From: Peptococcaceae bacterium UBA7185
GTDB taxonomy: Bacteria > Bacillota > Peptococcia > Peptococcales > Peptococcaceae
Assembly (NCBI GenBank): GCA_002491065.1
Contig: DKVF01000016.1
Location: 1,580 to 15,441, forward strand
Direction of reading: 5' to 3'
Length of the DNA: 13,862 nt
Shown here: piece by piece, positions 6,362 to 13,429 of the stretch
Layout of the letters: every line of letters starts with the position of its first letter
Numbering within the stretch: the stretch's first letter is position 1
Made by a program: the position numbers and the translations under genes
Notes under the pieces: generated by a model
Database searches by the model: none
What the model saw: only the letters and a program-made list of their open reading frames with translations
What the model was told of the DNA's origin: nothing

Positions 6362-7810
6362 ATGACAGAAACAGTTGTAAAGAACCAGAATTTAAAGAAA
6401 TACATTAATATTGTGATTATGTTTGCATTGTATTTTGTTGTTTCGGTACTGCCGCCATTTGGTGGTATCACGGAATACGGCATGAAGATCCTTGGCGTCA
6501 CAGTTGCGTTGCTGTGGGGTTGGATCGTGGTGGATATGCTTTGGCCAAGCTTGTTTGCGTTTATTTTGTTCCATCTGGCAGGTTACCTGACCGTTTCGGA
6601 AGGGATTGTGGCCGGGATCGGGAATCCGACAGTACTGCAGAACATCATTTTATTGGCTTTTGCGGCTACTTTAAGCCAGATCGGCGTCAGCGACTTTATT
6701 GCAAGCTGGATCGTTTCCAAAAAAGTATTTATCGGGAAGCCCATGCTGCTGGTAACAGTGCTGATGTACACGGTTATGCTTCTTTCTCTGCTGGGTGGAG
6801 GTCTTGCGGTAATATTTCTGACATGGGATTTGTTAAGAAAGATCTGTGAAGCAAACAATGTTTCTACCCAAAACAATCTTGCTTTAGGGTTTCTGATGAG
6901 TCTGGCTGTCTACAACAGCATGTTAGGGTTTATTTTGCCATGGCAACCGTTGGTCTATGTGTTTGGGGCATTATGGCAGCAGGGGGCAGGCGGCATTGCA
7001 ATTCCTACTATGGGATTCTTCTACTGCGGTATGATTTTTTCCATTCTGTCAATCGCACTGATGATGCTGGTGGGGAAATTTGTTCTGCGGCTCGATTTTT
7101 CCGGATTCCTGATTACAGAAGAAATCTGCAGTCAGTATGCAAAAGTAAAGTCTACGATTTATCAGAAGGTGGGTCTGATCCTTCTGGTGGTTTACATCTT
7201 TGTTCTGTTAATTGGAAATTTCTTAAAAAATAATCCGTTCTTTGCATTTACAAATGGTTTAACAGTTGTAGGGCTGTCCATCCTTTATATAACTGTCTTT
7301 GCAATCTGGCAGAAAGAAGATGGAAAACCAGTATTGGATGTAGGAAAAGTGTTGCGTGACACGCCATGGAGTATCATTCTGCTGCTTTCTGCAGTGCTTC
7401 CGCTTTCTGCAGCGCTGCAATCGCAGGATACCGGAATCGTGTCAGCTGTTGTCGGTGCTATGTATCCGGTGGTAAGTAAACTGGGGCCGACCATGTTCAT
7501 TGTTGTATGTACCTGCCTGTTATGTGTATTAACGCAGGTGCTGCCAAACATGATCTGTGCAGCGTTCTTCTTCCCGGTGTTAACACCGATCCTGATTCAG
7601 ATGGGCGGAAATCCGGCTGTATTCCTGTTCACGGCTACAGCTGCTCTGATGAGTGCCTATGGTTCGCCAAGTGGAAACATGTATGCACCGCTGGTATTTG
7701 GCAGTGCGGAAATCGGGAAAAAGGCTGGTTATTTGACAGGCTGGGTGTATGTGGCTGTGGTGCTGGTGATTCTGTGTGGACTGATTCCTCTGTGGAACAT
7801 CATCATGTAA
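6362..7810 (+). CDS. SLC13/DASS-like anion permease
   Basis: This is a 482-residue polytopic membrane protein of the ion transporter superfamily, most like SLC13 (divalent anion:Na+ symporter) permeases. Long hydrophobic stretches suggest about 11-12 membrane segments, for example at 16-31, 43-75, 92-110, 127-155, 175-203, 216-240, 270-287, 297-315, 337-352, 376-411, 420-433 and 458-481. The block from GGITEYGMKILGV (34-46) through the WP pair at 61-62 to NPTVLQNIILL (88-98) is typical of the family. The family SNT-type substrate motifs are not seen: the equivalent places read GGGLAVIFL (145-153) and LPNMICAAFF (394-403). The substrate therefore may not be an ordinary dicarboxylate. A GGGGGT ribosome binding site is at 6350-6355. 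The SDR gene follows after 33 nt, so the two are probably co-transcribed. Confidence 0.75.
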   Translation: MTETVVKNQNLKKYINIVIMFALYFVVSVLPPFGGITEYGMKILGVTVALLWGWIVVDMLWPSLFAFILFHLAGYLTVSEGIVAGIGNPTVLQNIILLAFAATLSQIGVSDFIASWIVSKKVFIGKPMLLVTVLMYTVMLLSLLGGGLAVIFLTWDLLRKICEANNVSTQNNLALGFLMSLAVYNSMLGFILPWQPLVYVFGALWQQGAGGIAIPTMGFFYCGMIFSILSIALMMLVGKFVLRLDFSGFLITEEICSQYAKVKSTIYQKVGLILLVVYIFVLLIGNFLKNNPFFAFTNGLTVVGLSILYITVFAIWQKEDGKPVLDVGKVLRDTPWSIILLLSAVLPLSAALQSQDTGIVSAVVGAMYPVVSKLGPTMFIVVCTCLLCVLTQVLPNMICAAFFFPVLTPILIQMGGNPAVFLFTATAALMSAYGSPSGNMYAPLVFGSAEIGKKAGYLTGWVYVAVVLVILCGLIPLWNIIM

Positions 7811-7843
7811 TGAATAATAATAAAGAAAGGTGGTAAAAATAGT

Positions 7844-8599
7844 ATGCTGTTACAAGACAAAATTGCAGTGGTGACCGGCGGTGCTGCCGGTTTGGGGAAG
7901 GCTATTGTACAGGAGTACCTGAACCAGGGCGCTGTGGTAGTTGCTGTAGATATCAGTGCTGCCAAGCTGGAACAATTGAAAGAAGAAACTGCAGCTGGGG
8001 AACGGCTCTTTACAGTAACGGGAGACGTGAGCAGTAAAGCGGACAATGAAAGTCTGCTGGATTATGTTTACGAAACATTCGGTCGCCTTGACATTCTGGT
8101 GAATAATGCCGGGATCAGCGACGGCATGCTTCCGGTGGCAGAAGTTTTGGACGAAGAGTGGGAGAAAGTTATTGCGATCAATCTGACCGGTCCTTTTCTG
8201 CTGTGCCGCGGCGCGGTAAAACGAATGCTGGAACGGGAACAGACCGGCAGCATTATCAATATTGCCAGCGCATCCGGTGTTGGTGGGGGCCGTGCAGGCG
8301 CTGCCTATGTTTCCTCTAAGTTCGGGCTGGTAGGTCTCACAAAAAATATTGCCTATATGTACGGGCCAAAGAATATTCGCTGTAACGCCATCTGCCCCGG
8401 TTATGTAGATACAGGAATATCCGGGCTGAACGTGCACAGCAGTGCCTACGGTATAGAACGTGTGTCACAGGGCACCAAGCTGATTCGCGCAGGCGTTCCG
8501 CAGGAGATCGCTGATCTGGCCGTTTATCTGGCATCGGACAAATCCAGTCTGGTAAATGGCGTTGAAATATTAGCAGACGCAGGAAAGGGCGCGTACTGA
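7844..8599 (+). CDS. SDR-family NAD-dependent oxidoreductase
   Basis: This is a classical short-chain dehydrogenase/reductase of 251 residues, the standard family length. All functional blocks are present: the nucleotide-binding TGGAAGLG (11-18), Asp36 at the end of the second strand (favours NAD(H) over NADP(H)), NNAG (87-90), Asn113, the catalytic Ser142, Tyr155 and Lys159 (YVSSK), and PGYVDT (185-190). The closest general type is a sugar, polyol or 3-oxoacyl/hydroxy-acid dehydrogenase; the substrate cannot be read from sequence. The ATG at 7844 follows AAAGGTGG at 7825-7832. It sits 33 nt after the permease and 110 nt before the phosphohydrolase gene, which suggests it oxidises or reduces the imported compound or its dephosphorylated product. 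Confidence 0.9.
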   Translation: MLLQDKIAVVTGGAAGLGKAIVQEYLNQGAVVVAVDISAAKLEQLKEETAAGERLFTVTGDVSSKADNESLLDYVYETFGRLDILVNNAGISDGMLPVAEVLDEEWEKVIAINLTGPFLLCRGAVKRMLEREQTGSIINIASASGVGGGRAGAAYVSSKFGLVGLTKNIAYMYGPKNIRCNAICPGYVDTGISGLNVHSSAYGIERVSQGTKLIRAGVPQEIADLAVYLASDKSSLVNGVEILADAGKGAY

Positions 8600-8639
8600 T
8601 CGATCAATTTTATGGACTGGTTTTAACCTCAATAAAAAT

Positions 8640-8660
8640 TATTCTTCAGGAATATTTTTT
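8640..8660 (+). terminator. Weak AT-rich hairpin between SDR and hydrolase genes
   Basis: TATTC (8640-8644) pairs with GAATA (8650-8654) around a five-base loop, followed by six T at 8655-8660. A five-bp A/T-rich stem would end transcription only partly at best, so downstream readthrough is likely. Confidence 0.3.
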
Positions 8661-8709
8661 ATAAAAACAAAAGTGGAAAAATTTTAAAATAAGAAGGAGT
8701 GTATTTACA

Positions 8710-10755
8710 ATGGCAAGAAGTGAAAAGATTTTTGTACTGGGCATTGACGGTATGGACCCGAGACTGACGAAAAAGTATGTAGAAATGGGGATCATGCCAA
8801 ACACCAAAAAATTCATTGAAGCAGGTGCACAGCGTGATGACCTGGTACTGCTGGGCGGTCATCCAACGGTAACCCCTACCGGGTGGACCACATTGTCCCG
8901 CGGCTGTAACGCCAATGTGCATGGCATTACCTGTTTCTGGCGTCAGAATGGGATTGACGAAATTACTTACAATCTGGATTCCCGCAAATGTACTGCGGAA
9001 CCAGTATGGAACTGCTTTGCAGAGGCCGGCAAAAAGACGCTGGTTTGGCACTGGCCCGGCTGCTCCTGGCCTCCAACCTCCGATAATCCAAACCTGTCTG
9101 TAGTAGACGGTGTGGTACCAGGCTGTGTGGGGTCTGCCGCTGCAACACTGGCAGAGGAAACCATGTTTAAAGCATCGGAAGCAACTGAAAAAATCACACT
9201 GGTAATGGGTGATGCGGCTGCTGCCACCAAATGTGTCATCAATGATTTAGACCTGGATAAATTAAAACCAATGGAAGCAGATACCTTTACAATGGCGGAA
9301 GCCTCTGCATTTTCTTCTCAGGCTGTTATGAAAGAATCTCTGATCATGGATGAAAAATCCGGGTTGTCTGCCAGCTTTGATGGCTCCATGCCGGTAGCAA
9401 TTTCTTCTATCAAACCGGCAACCGGCTGGGCCAATGCACCGGAAGGCGCTAAAGAAGCCGTGGTGCTATTATCCAAAGGGATGTTGAGAAGACCAGTGCT
9501 GCTGCTGAAAAATGAAGAAGGTATTTATGACAGAGTGGCAATTTATAAATCTAAAAAAGATGCTGAACCGATGGCTGTGATGTATCCAGGAAAATTTGTA
9601 AACGATATTCTGGACGAACATGTATATCCAGATGGCCGTAAGGAAGAATGCGTGCGCTGCATGAAGCTGATGGAAATTGATCCGGAAGGGAAATCCTGCC
9701 GGATGTATATCAGCCGTACCATGTCTACCCAGGGCCTGCGCAAAGTATGCCATCCGGAAAGCCTGTATGACCAGTTACTGGCTGGCGGCTGCGGCTATCC
9801 GAGACCACAGTCCAACAGTGGTACCCACGATCCGGAAATCGTAGTGGATATTATGATCGATACCTGGAGAACCGCTGCAGAATACCAGAGCAAATGTCTG
9901 AACTATGCCATGAATGAACTGGGCTACGAAGTGGTATTCTCTCACTTCCACTCTGTAGACCTGATTGAACATAACTTCATCCGGTTCATGAGCGATAAAG
10001 GCCACAATGTAAATTCGGAAGAAGTATATGATATGTTCATGCAGGAAAACTACAAGTTATGCGATGAATATATCGGAACCTTCTTACATCTGCTGGATGA
10101 AGGCTGGACCGTTATCATCACTTCTGACCATGCACAGGTTTGTCCGAAACATGACCAGATTGCAATTGGCGATATGAACGGTATCAATGTTGGCATTATG
10201 AAAGAACTGGGCTTAACGGTACTGCAGAAAGATGAAAACGGCAACGAAATTCCGAAGATTGACTGGAGCAAGACCGTTGCCATCGCTTCCCGGTCCTGCA
10301 ATATTTATCTGAACATGAAGGGCAGAGACCCGCAGGGTATTATCGAACCAAAAGATAAATACGAATGGGAAGAAGAAATTATGACGCGTCTGTACGGGTA
10401 TAAGAGCCCATCCACCGGCAAACGTGTTATCGCACTGGCACTGCGCAATAAAGATGCTGTACTGCTGGGTTATGGTGGCCCTGAATGTGGTGACATCTGC
10501 TTCTGGACGGCAGAAGGCTACAACCAGGATCACACAGACTCGCTGTCCACCACCTGGGGTGAAGCAGATACCTCTATCTCGCCGATCTTCATTGCAGCCG
10601 GGAAAGGCTTAAAGAAATCCTTTACAACAGACCGTATCATCCGTCAGATCGATGTGGCTCCAACAGTTGCTGCACTGGGCGGCGTGAGAATGCCGGCACA
10701 ATGTGAAGGCGCACCAGCATATCAGATCTTTGAAGAAGAACTGATTTACGAATAA
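8710..10755 (+). CDS. Alkaline-phosphatase-superfamily phosphohydrolase (nucleotide pyrophosphatase-like)
   Basis: This 681-residue protein resembles the type I phosphodiesterase/nucleotide pyrophosphatase branch of the alkaline phosphatase superfamily. The two-metal site can be traced: Asp13 in LGIDGMD, nucleophile candidate Thr55 in HPTVTPTGWTTLSRG, Asp417 and His421 in HSVDLIEH, Asp473-His474 in TSDHA, and His608 in NQDHTD. HGITCFW (71-77) is another family mark. About 200 residues at roughly 130-370 separate the nucleophile part from the second metal ligands, an insertion longer than in simple nucleotide pyrophosphatases. There is no signal peptide, so it is probably cytoplasmic. Thr rather than Cys/Ser in a CxPxR motif argues against a sulfatase. 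AGAAGGAG at 8692-8699 sets the start. Its place after the permease and SDR genes suggests it cleaves a phosphate mono- or diester related to the imported substrate. The exact substrate is unknown. Confidence 0.82.
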   Translation: MARSEKIFVLGIDGMDPRLTKKYVEMGIMPNTKKFIEAGAQRDDLVLLGGHPTVTPTGWTTLSRGCNANVHGITCFWRQNGIDEITYNLDSRKCTAEPVWNCFAEAGKKTLVWHWPGCSWPPTSDNPNLSVVDGVVPGCVGSAAATLAEETMFKASEATEKITLVMGDAAAATKCVINDLDLDKLKPMEADTFTMAEASAFSSQAVMKESLIMDEKSGLSASFDGSMPVAISSIKPATGWANAPEGAKEAVVLLSKGMLRRPVLLLKNEEGIYDRVAIYKSKKDAEPMAVMYPGKFVNDILDEHVYPDGRKEECVRCMKLMEIDPEGKSCRMYISRTMSTQGLRKVCHPESLYDQLLAGGCGYPRPQSNSGTHDPEIVVDIMIDTWRTAAEYQSKCLNYAMNELGYEVVFSHFHSVDLIEHNFIRFMSDKGHNVNSEEVYDMFMQENYKLCDEYIGTFLHLLDEGWTVIITSDHAQVCPKHDQIAIGDMNGINVGIMKELGLTVLQKDENGNEIPKIDWSKTVAIASRSCNIYLNMKGRDPQGIIEPKDKYEWEEEIMTRLYGYKSPSTGKRVIALALRNKDAVLLGYGGPECGDICFWTAEGYNQDHTDSLSTTWGEADTSISPIFIAAGKGLKKSFTTDRIIRQIDVAPTVAALGGVRMPAQCEGAPAYQIFEEELIYE

Positions 10756-10818
10756 AAACAGGTTACTGTCAGAAAACCCGATTGACTTTGTCATCGCTGT
10801 TTAACGGCAGAAAATAAT

Positions 10819-10864
10819 AAAGAGGGTGTCCCGAAATGTGGTAGTACAGACGGGCACCCTCTTT
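10819..10864 (+). terminator. Terminator after the phosphohydrolase gene
   Basis: AAAGAGGGTG plus CCCG (10819-10833, one bulged T at 10829) pairs with CGGGCACCCTCTTT (10851-10864), a 14-bp G/C-rich stem with a 17-base loop. The T run is just the CTTT at its end. Confidence 0.75.
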
Positions 10865-10950
10865 GTCACTGCTGCACAAATATAGCGGTATGAAGTGCTA
10901 TTGCTGATACAAATCATGTTTCTGCAGTATTTCTGATTTATGGCACAACG

Positions 10951-11000
10951 AAAGACCTTCTATGACAGCGGTTTGGTCTGTCATAAAAGGTCTTTGTTTT
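10951..11000. terminator. Bidirectional terminator between convergent units
   Basis: The arms 10951-10968 and 10978-10995 form a 17-bp stem with one mismatch (C10960 opposite A10986) and a nine-base loop. TTTGTTTT follows on the plus strand, and the minus strand reads into a shorter T run. It lies 44 nt beyond the stop codon of the minus-strand DUF4097-like gene and probably ends that transcript, and also catches plus-strand readthrough. Confidence 0.8.
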
Positions 11001-11038
11001 AGCTGGCTACCGGTGGTTTATTTCGGAGCCGATGTGTG

Positions 11039-11734
11039 TCACCACTCTTGAAAGGCATCTTTTCTATCGTATCTGCTTGTCGGTTTTGAAGTGCTTATGC
11101 CATTCTGGAAGGTGAACAGGATTTCTCCACGCTCGGAGTTTAACTGTACTTTTTTATCGCCCTGGCCGGTCACACCGTTTAAAGTGCAGCGCCGGTTGCC
11201 GGTATTGCAGGAGACGGTATAGTCGGACTCGCTTCCCAGCAGATTACAGTTTATGGCACCGTTTTTGGAAGAAATGTTGACGCTGCCGGTGGTATCGAGA
11301 GAGTAGCAATTGATTTTTACCTGATGTCCCCGAATGTCCAGCTGGCTGCAGCAGACATTTTCCAGAAGAATCTCTCCTGTGCTGCTGGCTACGCCGATGG
11401 TGGCCTTCGAGGTCAGGCTGGAGAGATGAACAGGCTCTTCCTTGCTCTGGAAAATGGCCTTGCCGGTATAGTTTTGCGGCAGTTTGATCAGCAGCTGGGC
11501 ATCTTTTTTCAGGTCGATCAGCGCCAGTGTGTTATAAATGCCAATGGCTGCATGGTCAAGCAGTTTCAGGGTGCGATCTTCCAGCTTAAGTTCCAGAGTT
11601 CTCTTAGCAGTGTCACGCCAGCTGATCTCAATCATGTCGCTGGGAGATTCCACAACACGGATCTTGTAGAGGGTACAGTTTACATCTAATTTTTCAATTT
11701 CTGCACATGGATATGTTTTCGTTTTCAGGCTCAT
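11039..11734 (-). CDS. DUF4097-like beta-rich protein
   Basis: This 231-residue protein is rich in short repeated beta strands with a polar/hydrophobic alternation: STGEILLENV, GHQVKINCYSLDTTGSVNISSKNGAINCNL, GNRRCTLNGVTGQGDKKVQLNSERGEI (quoted in parts). Such ladders of 'G-x-I/V' units are typical of DUF4097, a predicted beta-helix often found with PspC or other envelope-stress genes in Bacillota. It has no signal peptide or membrane segment of its own. The start ATG (11734) overlaps the stop of the 38-residue membrane peptide gene by four bases (ATGA), with a purine-rich site (AAGGGAAGG) inside that gene, so the two are translated together. Function is unknown; membrane or envelope sensing is a guess from family context. 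It carries several cysteines, unusual for an exported beta-helix, which hints at a cytoplasmic location. Confidence 0.68.
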   Translation of the reverse strand: MSLKTKTYPCAEIEKLDVNCTLYKIRVVESPSDMIEISWRDTAKRTLELKLEDRTLKLLDHAAIGIYNTLALIDLKKDAQLLIKLPQNYTGKAIFQSKEEPVHLSSLTSKATIGVASSTGEILLENVCCSQLDIRGHQVKINCYSLDTTGSVNISSKNGAINCNLLGSESDYTVSCNTGNRRCTLNGVTGQGDKKVQLNSERGEILFTFQNGISTSKPTSRYDRKDAFQEW

Positions 11735-11847
11735 GACAGTTCCTTCCCTTCCTGTTTTTTTCGTAAAAAGTAAGTTGCGGTGCAGGTAGCCGTTGCAACC
11801 AGCAAACTAATACAACAGAGCAAATAGGCTTTTATGTTCTGATTCAT
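11731..11847 (-). CDS. Small single-span membrane protein, 38 residues
   Basis: This short gene is easy to miss because of its length. The minus-strand ATG at 11847 follows AAAGGAGGG (plus-strand 11855-11863), one of the best ribosome binding sites in the window. The peptide begins MNQNIKAYLLCC, has one hydrophobic segment at about 7-28, and ends with a basic RKKQEGK tail, which suggests the C-terminus faces the cytoplasm. Its TGA overlaps the ATG of the DUF4097-like gene (ATGA). The strong site, coupling and membrane-peptide shape all support it as real. It may anchor or modulate the DUF4097 product, which lacks a membrane segment. No known family recognised. Confidence 0.75.
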   Translation of the reverse strand: MNQNIKAYLLCCISLLVATATCTATYFLRKKQEGKELS

Positions 11848-11901
11848 AATAATGCCCTCCTTTCGTTTTAGGCAATAAAATACAGATACCATTGTGCTCA
11901 T

Positions 11902-11930
11902 ATAATAAGCTTATATGGAACAAGGAACAA
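11902..11930 (-). promoter_or_regulatory. Probable promoter of the small membrane protein/DUF4097 pair
   Basis: Minus-strand TTGTTC (11930-11925) and TATTAT (11907-11902) are 17 nt apart. The region around the -35 box is a tandem heptamer GGAACAA repeated twice on the plus strand (11917-11930), and the spacer region holds the palindrome ATAAGCTTAT. Either could be a regulator site. Confidence 0.42.
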
Positions 11931-11943
11931 TCAGCAGATTCTA

Positions 11944-11990
11944 AGAAAAAAGTTGGGTAAACAACAGATACGCAGAAAATCGTTGGATAA
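11944..11990. repeat. Two 17-nt direct repeats upstream of the TetR gene
   Basis: AGAAAAAAGTTGGGTAA (11944-11960) and AGAAAATCGTTGGATAA (11974-11990) share 14 of 17 bases and start exactly 30 nt apart, about three helix turns. They lie in the divergent intergenic region just before the TetR ribosome binding site. Candidate protein-binding sites; which protein is unknown. Confidence 0.5.
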
Positions 11991-12008
11991 TAAAGAAGGT
12001 GGAGGCTT

Positions 12009-12569
12009 ATGAGAAAAGAAAAACAGGATTTGAGATATATGAAAACGGAAAAAGCGATCCAGAAAGCTTTTCATGAGCTGCTTCAGGAAAAAACTTTGCA
12101 AAAAATTACGGTCAAGGAGATTGCAGAACGGGCCGAAATTAATAAAACGACGTTTTATGCCCATTACGAAACTCTTCCAGATCTGATTGATAGCCTAGAA
12201 AGCGAATATGTGGAGTATATTGTTGCCAATCTGGATCAGGTGCAAGTATTGTTTGAGGACTCCGATCGGTTTATAGAAAATTTGTATAAAAATCTTCAGG
12301 ACAGTAAGATCAATAGCATCAGCAAAAATGGAACTGTCAGCCAGCGTTTTATTGATCTGCTGTCCAGTTCTCTCCAAGAGGAACTGAAAGCCAAAAATAT
12401 CAATGCCGATCAATACCGCCATATTGAGACGCTGCTCGTTTTTATCGTACACGGCATATTGGGTGTGGTTCAGACAGGGGAAGAGAATCCTGAAAAACTG
12501 GCGCATATACAGCAGTTTGTGAAGAATGGATTAGGACAAATACCGGCAGAGCTCATAAAGCTGGGCTGA
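12009..12569 (+). CDS. TetR/AcrR-family transcriptional regulator
   Basis: This 186-residue protein is a one-domain repressor type. The N-terminal HTH is clear: TEKAIQKAFHELL (13-25), then ITVKEIAERAEINKTTFYAHYETLPDLI (33-60, quoted as ITVKEIAERA and NKTTFYAHY). The rest is the all-alpha ligand and dimer region, with no recognisable ligand motif. The start ATG at 12009 follows the purine-rich site GAAGGTGGAGG at 11995-12005. It is divergent from the small membrane protein/DUF4097 pair, with 161 nt between them, so that pair and the gene itself are the likely targets. I see no clear plus-strand promoter for it. The next gene downstream is convergent. Confidence 0.9.
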   Translation: MRKEKQDLRYMKTEKAIQKAFHELLQEKTLQKITVKEIAERAEINKTTFYAHYETLPDLIDSLESEYVEYIVANLDQVQVLFEDSDRFIENLYKNLQDSKINSISKNGTVSQRFIDLLSSSLQEELKAKNINADQYRHIETLLVFIVHGILGVVQTGEENPEKLAHIQQFVKNGLGQIPAELIKLG

Positions 12570-12575
12570 AAAATA

Positions 12576-12611
12576 GCTTGACCACTGGTTCAATACAGAG
12601 TCAAGCCATTT
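12576..12611. terminator. Bidirectional terminator between TetR and TGS genes
   Basis: GCTTGAC (12576-12582) pairs with GTCAAGC (12600-12606). On the minus strand the stem is followed by TATTTTT, on the plus strand by CATTTTG. It lies just past both converging stop codons. A second small stem GATCTG/CAGATC is at 12613-12636. Confidence 0.65.
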
Positions 12612-12642
12612 TGATCTGTTAAAATTTTTTCAGATCGCAGGA

Positions 12643-13359
12643 TTAGATTGCAGCGGTAATGCTTAGGCTGGTCTCCGTTTGCAGTACAGACAGGTGATAA
12701 TTGCGCAAAGCGTCAGGAGACAAAACAAAGATGGCATTTTCCTCAACAGGAAGAACAAAATTTTTGCGCACAGCTACGGTGACAAAATCATAATCATCGT
12801 AATCTTTTAAAACCTGCTGTGCGTATGGCTGCAAAAGCGATGGGTAGGTCTGCAGGAGCATTTCTTTTTGCCAGGCTGATATCACTTGAATGGCAGTTTT
12901 GTCAGAAAGCAGCTGCTCCAGCTGTTCTCTGATGGCATCGTCAGAAAGCGCAGCATTGTCGCTGATATCAAATTGCAAAGTACAGTGGTCTGCTGCAGTG
13001 TCAAACACGGTAAGCCGGGTGGATGGGTCCAACAGAAAGACGGCTTGCGCCAGGAAAAACGCGAGAGAACGATAATAAATCGTTTTCCCATCCGGAGCAT
13101 CAATGGTGATAATATCCAGCGTGCAATCCTCTGTAATTTTTGCAGTCAATGGCACTGGCTTGTTGTTTATCGTGGCAGCAAGGGCCGAATGGAGGATGTC
13201 TGGGTCGATCTGATTCAGTATCTCATAAATCGGTACGGAAACATCCTGGGTTCGGAAATTGTCATTCCCGTGCAGATCGCCTGAATCAAAATACTGCAGG
13301 CTGAAAGCGGAACGATTGAATGAATAGACGAGTTTATCTCTAAAAATGACATTCGGCAT
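12643..13359 (-). CDS. TGS/ThrRS-second-domain-like protein lacking a kinase domain
   Basis: The 238-residue protein resembles the N-terminal half of the large Bacillota nucleoside (uridine) kinases, which begin with a TGS domain and a domain like the second additional domain of threonyl-tRNA synthetase. Visible matches: a TGS-like stretch at about 36-85 (VSVPIYEIL, then LAATINNKPVPL and CTLDIITIDAPDG), then YYRSLAFFLAQAVFLLDP at 95-112 and RLTVFDTAADHCTLQFDI (115-132). The tail (DYDDYDFVTVAV, then a LPVEENAIFVLSPDAL block) matches the stretch that normally precedes the kinase. The P-loop kinase domain is absent: the gene stops at 12643 and the next gene is the convergent TetR. The family HxxxH editing motif is not seen, only His125. 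AAAGGAGGA at 13366-13374 (read on the minus strand) fixes the start. A nucleotide- or tRNA-related role is inference; it may be a degraded remnant or a free-standing regulatory domain. Confidence 0.55.
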   Translation of the reverse strand: MPNVIFRDKLVYSFNRSAFSLQYFDSGDLHGNDNFRTQDVSVPIYEILNQIDPDILHSALAATINNKPVPLTAKITEDCTLDIITIDAPDGKTIYYRSLAFFLAQAVFLLDPSTRLTVFDTAADHCTLQFDISDNAALSDDAIREQLEQLLSDKTAIQVISAWQKEMLLQTYPSLLQPYAQQVLKDYDDYDFVTVAVRKNFVLPVEENAIFVLSPDALRNYHLSVLQTETSLSITAAI

Positions 13360-13389
13360 AGGGAGTCCTCCTTTAAATGATACTGGTTC

Positions 13390-13429
13390 ATACTATTTTT
13401 AGTATAATAATTTATTAGGGGGGAATGAA
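13390..13429 (-). promoter_or_regulatory. Possible promoter and operator of the TGS-like gene
   Basis: ATACTA-TTTT-TAGTAT (13390-13405) is a perfect 6-4-6 inverted repeat. It overlaps TATACT, a -10 box on the minus strand (13406-13401); the best -35 at 17 nt is a poor TTCATT (13429-13424). A palindrome over the -10 box is a standard repressor site. Confidence 0.4.

Noticed and set aside
8710..10755. Sulfatase function for the large hydrolase
   Set aside because: Sulfatases need a Cys/Ser in a CxPxR motif that becomes formylglycine; here the nucleophile region is TPTGWTTL with a threonine.
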